From contig NC_088311.1 of assembly GCF_910592395.1 (NCBI RefSeq), forward strand, positions 12,466,501 through 12,530,500: a stretch of DNA of 64,000 bases, read 5' to 3'. Both the position numbers and the translations under genes were made by a program. Within the stretch, counting starts at the first letter, position 1. Each line of letters begins with the position of its first letter. Below, piece after piece: positions 56,210 to 64,000 of the stretch. The notes beneath the pieces are model-generated. The model was not told the DNA's origin, ran no database searches, and worked only from the letters and a program-made list of their open reading frames with translations. Origin of the DNA: Lineus longissimus (lineage: Eukaryota > Nemertea > Pilidiophora > Heteronemertea > Lineidae).

Positions 56210-57844
56210 ATGAAACGGCCAGGGGTCATTGTGCTCACCGTATAGAGATTTGGTGCTTTGGAATTCATCCAGATTAAGAAACATTGTACATGTATAGTAC
56301 ATGGGTCAAACCAAAGTCGATATGACATGTGATGTATCGTTGCTTGGAGTAAGTACCATAAGAATATCATCAAAAACAAGTCTCTAATAAACGAGATATT
56401 GCACTTTTTACCTATTTTAGTTTTGGCCTCCTGGTGGCCGAGTTGAGTACCAGATCAGATCGAAATTCGGTGTTACATGACGTAGGGAGTCATGTGTATC
56501 AAATTTCAATTTCAAAGCTTTAGTGGTTAAGAAATGTGCCATAGTTACAATCAAATGACCAATTTACGCCATTTGACCTCTGTGACCTTGAAAAGCAGGT
56601 CAGATCAAAAACTCATATGATATGTGATGTATCCTTGCTAGGAGAACCTACCATAAAAATGCTATTGAAAACGAATCACTAAAAATAAGCAAGATATTGC
56701 ACTTCTTACTTTTTCCATTATGACCCCCTGGTGGCCGAATAAAGAATCAGATCGGGCCAAAATTTGGCATCAGAGGTTATCTGATGTAGGGGGTTATATG
56801 CACCAAGTTTCAAGTTCATAGCTTTACTGGTTAAAAAACGTGCCATAGTTTACCCTCTAATGGCCAATTTACGCCATATGACCTCTGTGACCTTGAAAAG
56901 TAGGTCAAATTGAAAAGCCGTAAGATATGTGATGTATTCTTCCTAAAAGTACCTACCATAAAAATTTTATCGAAAACAAGTCACTTATAAGCAAGATATC
57001 ACACTTTTTAGATTTCCACTTTTGGCCACCTGGTGGCAAAGTTGAGAATCAGATCAAACCAAAATTCAGCACCAGAGGCTATGTGATATAGGGGGTTATA
57101 TGTACCAAGTTTCAAGTTCATAGCTTTAGTGGTTAAGAAACGTGCCATAGTTTACACTCTAATGGCCAATTTACGCCATATGACCTCTGTGACCTTGAAA
57201 GCAAGGTCAAATTAAAAACCCGTATAATATAAAATGTATATTTGCTATGAGTACCTACAACAAAAGTTTTATCGAAAACAAATCACTTATAAGCGAGATA
57301 TCACACTTTTTAGATTTCCACTTTTGGCCCCCTGGTGGCAAAGTTAGGAATCAGATCGAACCAAAATTCAGCACCAGAGGCTATGTGATATAGGGGGTTA
57401 TTTGTACCAAGTTTCAAGTTCATAGCTTTAGTGGTTAAGAAACGTGCCATAGTTTACACTCTAATGGCCAATTTACGCCATATGATGACCTCTGTGACCT
57501 TGAAAACAAGGTCAAATTAAAAACCCGTATAATATAAAATGTATATTTGCTATGAGTACCTACAACAAAAGTTTTATCGAAAACAAGTCACTAATAAGCG
57601 AGATATCACACTTTTTAGATATCGACATTTGGCCCTCTGGTGGCCAAACAGAGAATCAGATCGGACCGAAAATCAGTGTCAGAGATCAGCTGACCTAGGG
57701 CATTCTGTGTACAAAGTTTCAAGTTCATAGCCCTAGCAGTTAAGAAACGTGCCACTGTTAGGATACGACGACGACGACGACGACGACGACAACGACGACG
57801 GACACAGCGCTATCATATAGACTCCCCTTACGGTGAGCCAAAAA
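56210..57844 (+). mobile_element. HINE-like element, family a, five-module copy
   Basis: It starts ATGAAACGGCCAGGGG and TGTGCTCACCGTA. It ends (ACG)n (57,765-57,800), CTCCCCTTACGGTGAGCC and AAAAAT. CTGGTGG boxes at 56,431, 56,728, 57,030, 57,332 and 57,638 give spacings of 297, 302, 302 and 306 bp. Cores are at 56,574-56,602, 56,879-56,907, 57,181-57,209 and 57,486-57,514. Copy 3 of family e (50,140-50,160) shows the site without the insertion. Confidence 0.9.
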
Positions 57845-58120
57845 TATCTATTTTATATCAAAACTTCATGCCGACCTCTTCAACTTTATTTCAAGCCTCT
57901 ATCTGCTGGAAAAAAAGTGACAAAAAATAGTTTTGTAATGTATGCTTTTTGGCCCCTGGTAAGCTGAATTTGAGTCGAACCACGCTAATTTTTTCTGTCA
58001 GCAGCATTTCCTGTGCTGTTCATGTCAAATCCTAGATTTGAAGTGCCTAGGTCTTACGGTTACAAAATACCCGATTTTGTGTACGGATGGATGGACGGAA
58101 GGGCGAATTCCATTCGTAAA
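57845..58120 (+). mobile_element. Family e element, copy 4, second part
   Basis: ATCTATTTTATATC through GAGCTGAATTTGAGTCGAA-like sequence to a GGATGGATGG tract matches 5,265-5,520. It ends with the GTAAA target duplication at 58,116-58,120. Confidence 0.8.
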
Positions 58121-59036
58121 CAGGGTTATATCTAGGCCGTTTTGGAATGGCGCTGCGCCATGCCCCCTTTCAGTCCCGCCATGCTGCCCCCTTGATCTCA
58201 AATCCCGCCAATACTGCCCTTTTTTTGACGCCAATGTTCCCCCAGTTAATCCGCCAAGCCCGTTATTATCTTCAACAAATGATCGCCATGCCTTATCTAC
58301 AAGCCGCCATGTGCCGTCGTCTATGATTTATGCAGTTACCGCGAGCACGCAATCCAATCCGCCAATCCGAGCCTCAAGCTAGCGATGGGTCTACCTCACC
58401 AACAGCCGTCGCCAACAGAACGTCTACCTGTATATCAATCTGCACATCATTCATCACTGAACGCGAGGTCATCACACCAATGCCACGTGCAAGAGGACGA
58501 AGGGTGGCGCAGACTGGTGGTAGTTGAAGAAACTATTAAATCATGCCGGGCAAAAAGAGGCGGGCGAAGGAGAAGGAGGCAAAGTTGGCTCAGTTGGCGG
58601 CCAAATGTCCTCGGAGAGAGGCTTTATTTGGGTAAATAAAACAGAAATAATCTTTATCAAATGAATAATAGTGAAATTAAGCATTGTTGTGCCGATATAT
58701 TGCAATGTTTTGTTCTTCAGCGGATAATGATAAATCCAACACCACATATTAGAGACAGAATAAAGAGATGAGATAGACTAGGCATTGACTTATCATTAGA
58801 AAGCAATATGACAACATAGACAACATAAAGCATGATACACAATTACATAAATAAATCACTTGATAATTTTCAGTGGTCAGATACAAGCTTTCAGCATAGC
58901 TTGGTGATTGGTAATTGCGGCGCGTTGCATTTGCCCCTTTTTCCTTCAACACCCTTGAAGGGTGCCCCTTTTATAAATGATCTGCCCCTTTTATAACTAA
59001 GCACCATGTCCTATTGAAATCCTAGATATAACCCTG
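58121..59036. mobile_element. 916-bp hAT-like element with perfect 16-bp TIRs
   Basis: The ends CAGGGTTATATCTAGG and CCTAGATATAACCCTG are perfect inverted repeats. GTAAA flanks both sides (58,116-58,120 and 59,037-59,041), a 5-bp duplication. CAGGG ends are usual for hAT elements, most of which make 8-bp duplications; some hAT subgroups make 5-bp ones. A plus-strand mini-frame at 58,543 (MPGKKRRAKEKEAKLAQLAA...) ends at a donor-like GGGTAAAT and could be a relic first exon. No transposase is visible. Confidence 0.88.
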
Positions 59037-59083
59037 GTAAAGCTATTTGACTAGCTCTGCTGACAAAGTCAGCTGAGCTAAAA
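59037..59083 (+). mobile_element. Family e element, copy 4, 3' end hairpin
   Basis: GCTATTTGACTAGCTCTGC, TGACAAAGTCAGCTGAGCTA and AAAA match the 3' end of copy 1 (5,570-5,608). The GCTGAC...GTCAGC hairpin is followed immediately by the next element. Confidence 0.85.
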
Positions 59084-60130
59084 ATGAAACGGCTAGGGGC
59101 CACTGTACTCACCATTTAGATATTTGATGGTTAGGAATTCATCCTGGTTATGAAACATGCTACATGTAAAACGAAAGTCGGTATGAGATGTGATGTATCC
59201 CTAGTTGGAGTACCTACCATAAAAATATCATTGAAAACAAGTCACTAATAAGCGTGATATTGCACTTTGTACCGTTTTCAGTTTTGGTCTCCTGGTGGCC
59301 AAGTCAAGAATCAGGTCAGACCGAAATTCGGTTTCAGAGGTAATCTAATTTAGGGAGTAATGTATACCAATTTCTGAGTTCCGGCCAGTTGACGCCATTT
59401 GACCTCTGCAACCTTGAAAATTAGGTCAAATCAACGAAACGACCAAGGGCCATTGTGCTCACCGTATAGATATTTGGTGGTTAGGAATTCATCCTGGTTA
59501 AGAAACATGCCACATGTATAGTATATAGGTCGAACCAAAGTCGGTATAACATGTGATGTTTGGAGTACCTACCATAAAAAATATCATCGAAAACAAGTCA
59601 CTAATAAGCGAGATACTGCACTGTTTCCCTTTATTAGTATTGGCCTCCTGGTGGCCAAGTCGAGAATTTGATTTGATTGAAATTCGATGTCCGAGGTTAC
59701 ATGATGTAAGGAGTCATTTGTGCCAAATTTTAAATTGATAGCTTTATTAGTGGTAAGGAAACATGCCATAGTTACACTGAAACAGCCAATTTACACCATT
59801 TAACCTTTGTGACCTTTAAAAATAACCCGTAGGATATATGATGTAACCTTGCTATGAGTACCTACCATTAAAATGTTATCAAAACTAGTCCCTCATAAGA
59901 TATATCACACTTTTTAGGTTTCCGCTTCTGGCCCCCTGGTGGCCAAGTCAAGAATCAGATCGGACTGAAAGTCAGAGCAATAAGGTACATGACCTAGGGA
60001 GTCATGTGTACGAAGTTTCAAGTTCATAGCCCTAGCGGTTAAGAAACCTGCCACTGTTTTTGAAACAGGATACAGACGACGACAGTGGACACTGCGTTGT
60101 TGTATAGACTCCCCTACGGTCAGCAAAAAA
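59084..60130 (+). mobile_element. HINE-like elements, family a, head-to-tail pair
   Basis: A first 5' end (ATGAAACGGCTAGGGGCC, 59,084) runs for one module (core 59,400-59,428). A second 5' end follows (ACGAAACGACCAAGGGCC, TGTGCTCACCGTA at 59,434-59,466), which continues to the single 3' end CTCCCCTACGGTCAGCAAAAAA (60,109-60,130). The core near 59,800 is degenerate. Confidence 0.8.
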
Positions 60131-60372
60131 TGCTCTGTCTCGGGCATCCTGAGATCAGGGCCCGGTTGTTCAAAGCATCGATATCTCTTGTCGGTGGATA
60201 GTTTGCCGACAAACCACCGATAACTTTAACCACCGACAGTTTTGTGTTGTTAGAAGCTCCGACAAGCTCGAACTGGCGACAAAACCACCGATATATTTAA
60301 CGGTGCTTTTGAGCACCGATAAACCTAAAAAACCACTAACAACTCTTGTTGTCAGGCATTCTCAGAAACAAA
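60131..60372 (+). other. Left end and 5' region of a Harbinger element
   Basis: GGGCCCGGTTGTTCAAAGC at about 60,158 resembles a Harbinger-type terminal repeat. It is followed by many CACCGA(T/C)A and TGTCGG boxes in both orientations up to the coding start, likely transposase-binding subterminal repeats. I found no matching right end before 63,150. Confidence 0.5.
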
Positions 60373-62029
60373 ATGGCCGCGCACAGAATGCTCCTGTTTC
60401 CCAATTTGATGAAAAAACCCAAAACTGTCCGGCATAGAGAGAATGTTTTGGATATATATGATGATGAAGGGTTAAGAAAACGATATAGATTGAGCAGGCT
60501 AAGTATTATTTACATCACTGACTTGATAAGGGACAAACTGGAGAGGCCTACCAGGCGAAACAAAAGCCTCTCTGCTGAAAGGCAAGTGATGTTAGCCCTT
60601 CGCTTCTACGCCTCAGGGTCTTTTCTCCAAATCGTTGGAGATTTACAGGGATACTATAAGGGCACAGCAAGCAAAATTGTCGTGGCAGTTAGTGATGCCC
60701 TGGTTGGCATCAAAGATGACTTTATCAAATGGCCCACAGAACAGGACAAGTGCAGAAAAATTCACACAGGATTCTATGAAATGGCTGGGTTTCCAGAAGT
60801 CATCGGATGCGTTGATGGTACCCACATTAAGATACAGTCACCATCAACCCCACTGTGGTTTCGTGAAAATGGAGAAGGCCCTAATAAACCGACCTACGAG
60901 TCTTGCTTCGTCAACCATAGGCAATACCACAGTATCAAAAACAGGGAATCTGTGCATGACCACAGAGGTAAGTTGAAGCCTACTGCTTGTACTCTAGCAG
61001 TCAGTGAAATGTGTGTGAGTGTATCTTAACCATTGACTTGTGTACATCATGTACATCATGTACATCATGTACATAGACTGTCACCGCCTACACTACACTC
61101 GCTCATTTCATGATTCCTGTGGCTATTGGGCACCTGAAAACTCATCAAAACGCACAGAAAAGCGCTTTGTAAACAGACATCCACCTATATACTGCGTACC
61201 TACTCTGCCAGATCATTAATTTGGGAAGAAACCGTGCGATTTTGTGTGTCAGAACAGTCATGACAGTGTGTGATAGCACAAATTTCCTGGCATATGGGAT
61301 GACATATCTTTCAAAATCGTAACTAGTGTGATTCAAAAAAAATAATTTTTTATCAATTTCTGTATAATATTTATCTAAACTAAAAATCTAATGAAAGCTT
61401 GATCTATGAATAGGTGATTATTATCAAGGGGGACTATAGGCAGGAGCAGTGTGTAACTTCATCTTGCCCCTATCCCCTTCTTTGTGTGACTTATCACTGC
61501 CCGAGGATCTCTATAAGGATATTTAGATAAAACTACTAAACATTCTTTTTAACTTATTGCAGGGAAACTTATAAATGTGGTAGCTTGCTGGCCTGGAGCC
61601 ACACATGACTCCCACATCTTCAAGGAGAGCGAAATCGGACAGCACCTCTCCGAGAACAACATGCAAGAAGGCTATCTGTTGGGAGATTCCGGCTAACCCT
61701 GTAAGCCGTTTCTTTTAACCCCCTATCTGACACCCACAACGCGTGCTGAGAAACGCTATAACTCAGCTCAGAAGAAGACACGCAATTCCATCGAGCGTTG
61801 TTTTGGGGTGATGAAGAGACGATTTCATTGTCTTCATGGGGAAATCCGCATGCGTCCTGACAGAACATGCAAAATCATCATTGCTTGTTGTGTCCTGCAC
61901 AATATTGCTATAGAGAGAAGAGAGCCGCTGTTAGGACGTCCAAGGCGAGAACCACGACAAAGACATGTCTACCAGGGTCCCAATGATGGGTTTGCTATGC
62001 GGAAATTTGTCACTGAACGATTCTTCTAA
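60373..62029 (+). pseudogene. PIF/Harbinger transposase (HARBI1-like), two exons, one nonsense codon
   Basis: Exon 1 is 60,373-60,967 (Kozak-like AAAATGG; donor GAG|GTAAGT). Exon 2 is 61,563-62,029 (acceptor TTGCAG; phase 1). The frame is about 353 residues, the usual HARBI1 size. Catalytic triad regions are visible: D in VIGCVDGTHIKI, D in GATHDSHIFKES, and E in RNSIERCFGVMKRR. IIIACCVLHN is the usual C-terminal block. The frame is broken once, by TAA at 61,694-61,696 in LLGDSG*PCKPFLLTP, where relatives have an aromatic codon. A single third-base change explains it. The element was therefore active until recently, but this copy should not make full-length transposase. The partner Myb/SANT-like gene was not found. 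Confidence 0.93.
60968..61562 (+). other. Intron of the HARBI1-like gene
   Basis: A 595-bp GT-AG intron containing a short (GTACATCAT)n tract at about 61,042-61,077. The small minus-strand frame inside is not recognisable. Confidence 0.75.
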
Positions 62030-63151
62030 TAGCCAAACTTCAAATTCACATTCATGGTTCACCGAGTATATGCAGTAAGATTTACTTTCAAAACAGGCAT
62101 CACAGTTACACCAGCATATCTTTTATGAGTTATTTCTTCCAAAAACAAATTTTTCTGATCCGAGATCATACCAATTTTAATGTTGAACCTGCTTGACATT
62201 CACAATGAAAAACCTAATGGTATTTACTTTAGCTAAATAGTAACTAACAAATTGGAATTCATGGATGTACGGAGTGTATGTGATGCTGCAATTTGAAACT
62301 GAATCCTGCAAAAGAAAAGGATTTAAAGATTAATTCATAGATAGATAAATATTATTCTTGACGTTGAACTTTATATACAAGTGTCTGTAAGACGTAACAT
62401 TTTGGGTGATAATATAATAATTACAGTTTCTTCAAATACAGCCCTCACCGAAAGGCAGTGCACTGAAAATGACTGCATCACACTGCTTTTGACAGAAACC
62501 CCCACTGCATATGACTGTCTTAGGCATATCATTTTTTCTTAATGTTTTAAAACCACTGATTTTGACTGAAAGACCACTGCAAAGCACTGCCACTTGCAAA
62601 TCATCAGAGTCTTTCTATACAAGGGTCTGGTCACTGGTTTCAACATCAAAGACACCACCCGTCTCGAACGACGTGCGGTGGGACAGCGCTCTCTCGGATC
62701 ACGTGGTACACCCAAGCCAACTTTTTACGCCATATCCGCCATTTTGGCTCACTCGGAAAGTCATCGTCTCAATCTCTCTCACAAAAACATGTTTTTACTG
62801 CCTCAAGGATATCAAGAATCGCATTGAGTTGCTAAAATCAAGACAGACTTTTATCTCACGGACAGTTAGGTATGTTTCAATTTGCGATATTTGTTATTAG
62901 TTTTGTACCTAACACTTTATACAATACAGAAAACCAAATGCAATTAGCTCCATCCATTTTGAAGATATAGCCAATTATGTGTTTGACAACTTGATTACCT
63001 AATCAGGCTAGCAACTGGCTTGTTAGAGCCAGGCGGCGGGTTCAGCAAAAGTTGTGATGTAGATCAGGTTATCTGTACATGTCATGCAATCATAAAAGCA
63101 GGAGGGCCTTAATTAATTATGCACACCTGAAAGTAATGTGTTTCATTCACT
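62030..63151. other. Non-coding stretch between HARBI1-like and THAP genes
   Basis: I see no second Harbinger gene and no right terminal repeat. A plus-strand open frame at 62,511-62,900 has no recognisable domain. Confidence 0.4.
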
Positions 63152-63457
63152 ATGGTGTATTGTGTGGCTCCGAATTGTGTCAAGGATAGCACAAAGAACA
63201 ATCGAATGACGGATGGGACCCATTTTCATGAATTTCCAAAGCCAGTTGAACGAGAGAGGAGGAAGCTGTGGATTCGGAAGTGCAAACGTTTGGAGTGTTG
63301 GAAGCCTGGGCCTTCGGCCAAACTTTGCAGTGATCACTTTATCGATACGGATTATCACATGAAGCCCGATATCTGCATCCAACTGAATATTAAATGCCAC
63401 TTGTTAAAAACAGCTGTTCCAACCATGTCAATTGCATTTAATGCCCGAGGCTGCTGA
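63152..63457 (+). CDS. THAP-domain protein, short ORF or first exon
   Basis: MVYCVAPNCVKDSTKN, THFHEFPKP, RKLWIRKCKR, KLCSDHF and LLKTAVPTM give the complete THAP signature: C-x(4)-C ... C-x(2)-H zinc ligands, invariant P and W, and the AVPT box at the end of the domain. All key residues are present. THAP domains are DNA-binding and occur in P-type transposases and many animal regulators. The frame stops only about 10 residues after AVPT (101 residues in all). This is either a THAP-only protein or an exon 1 whose downstream exons I could not identify; I see no good donor before the stop. It lies 1.1 kb downstream of the HARBI1-like gene on the same strand. Confidence 0.85.
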   Translation: MVYCVAPNCVKDSTKNNRMTDGTHFHEFPKPVERERRKLWIRKCKRLECWKPGPSAKLCSDHFIDTDYHMKPDICIQLNIKCHLLKTAVPTMSIAFNARGC

Positions 63458-63851
63458 GGTCGGTTGTTATACATAATGTGTAGGCCCTATTGGGGCCTGT
63501 GATACCGCATAGTGTCTTCTTGTGTTCCGGCCATAGCAAGGTGACAGCGACACAGGTCAGTGTCAGTGACAGCCACTGTCAATGACAGATTATTGTCATC
63601 TGACATCTAGGCCTATCTAACGTTGCACGGCATTATATCGTCACGTCAAGATGATTGTGCATAATACCGTCACTTTTCAATAGTAGTTCAGCGTCATGAC
63701 ATAACTGGCGATACAACACTGACGAGGCGAAACAATATTGTGCAACATTAGTCTGTTCAAAAATCATACATGTTATGCATCTGCAACCGTCTATCAATGT
63801 CTTCTTTGCTATATCGGCAGGTCTGCCATGCAAATTGATTAACCACAAATT
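63458..63851. other. 3' flank of the THAP ORF
   Basis: Holds a cluster of TGACAG/CTGTCA boxes at about 63,540-63,605. No exon is recognised. Confidence 0.4.
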
Positions 63852-64000
63852 CTAATCACTTTCGTCCGAATGATCACTCTCATTATGATCTAGTGATATT
63901 AATGGCTCGAACATGTACGGCTCAACGTTTAAACATCCTTCTGTATCGACCAAAACATCCTCAACTTCACTGCTCTCACTCTCTGAACTGTATGCGGAAG
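63852..64000 (-). CDS. Partial acidic exon at right edge, unidentified
   Basis: Read on the minus strand from the edge, one frame is open and highly acidic and serine-rich (AYSSESESSEVEDVLVDTEG, then EPYMFEPLISLD, then HNESDHSDESD) to a TAG at 63,852-63,854. The combination of an EPY(M/Q)FEP motif and an acidic stretch is familiar from N-termini of P2X7-domain-like invertebrate proteins, but one short motif is thin evidence. A weak donor (GAAA|GTGATT) precedes the stop. The gene continues beyond the window. Confidence 0.35.
   Translation of the reverse strand, partial: SAYSSESESSEVEDVLVDTEGCLNVEPYMFEPLISLDHNESDHSDESD

Noticed and set aside
62511-62900. Possible second (Myb/SANT-like) Harbinger gene
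   Set aside because: The translation lacks the tryptophan pattern of Myb/SANT domains and no splice signals support it.

Overview
The window is nuclear DNA of an animal, most likely a marine invertebrate; I cannot name the species. The evidence is widely spaced GT-AG exons, a conserved Rab-family GTPase split by a 24-kb intron, metazoan DNA transposons (Tc1/mariner, pogo, PIF/Harbinger, hAT-like, THAP), and dense short interspersed elements ending in hairpins and microsatellites. There is no bacterial gene organisation, no CRISPR array and no rRNA or tRNA gene that I can support.

Left part (1-26 kb). A five-exon gene (1,555-3,717, +, about 533 codons) encodes a P-loop protein resembling DUF3987 primase/helicase-like ATPases, and ends at a polyA signal. 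A 72-bp minisatellite follows. From 4.8 to 23.9 kb lies mostly repeat DNA: Helentron/HINE-like non-autonomous elements, often nested, plus small TIR elements, local duplications and a cysteine-rich exon on the minus strand.

Middle (26.5-53.2 kb). Three in-phase minus-strand exons (53,091-53,180; 28,608-28,709; 26,568-26,645) encode the C-terminal half of a Rab10-like GTPase: the G4 motif NKCD, the G5 motif ETSAK and a terminal CC prenylation signal. The 24.4-kb intron between the first two is packed with transposons. It also seems to hold a plus-strand gene of its own, with two phase-compatible exons (33,189-33,344 and 36,099-36,230) and a possible BEN-domain exon (40,729 on) that runs straight into a CAAGA-rich repeat.

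Right part (53-64 kb). This contains a decayed THAP exon, further nested elements, a nearly intact HARBI1-like PIF/Harbinger transposase gene with one nonsense codon, an intact THAP-domain ORF, and part of an acidic exon at the right edge.

The strongest structural signal is a set of interspersed elements built on one plan. A short motif near the 5' end is the exact reverse complement of a motif in the 3' terminal hairpin, and each family has its own matched pair (GCTCACC/GGTGAGC, GCTCAGCTGA/TCAGCTGAGC, ACCCCTCAGCC/GGCTGAGGGGT, TGCCCCCGCT/AGCGGGGGCA). Between the ends are tandem modules of about 300 bp (145 bp in two families). The 300-bp modules carry a recurring cluster of AGGTCA-type half-sites with fixed spacing, which matches a nuclear-receptor DR3 plus an everted repeat.
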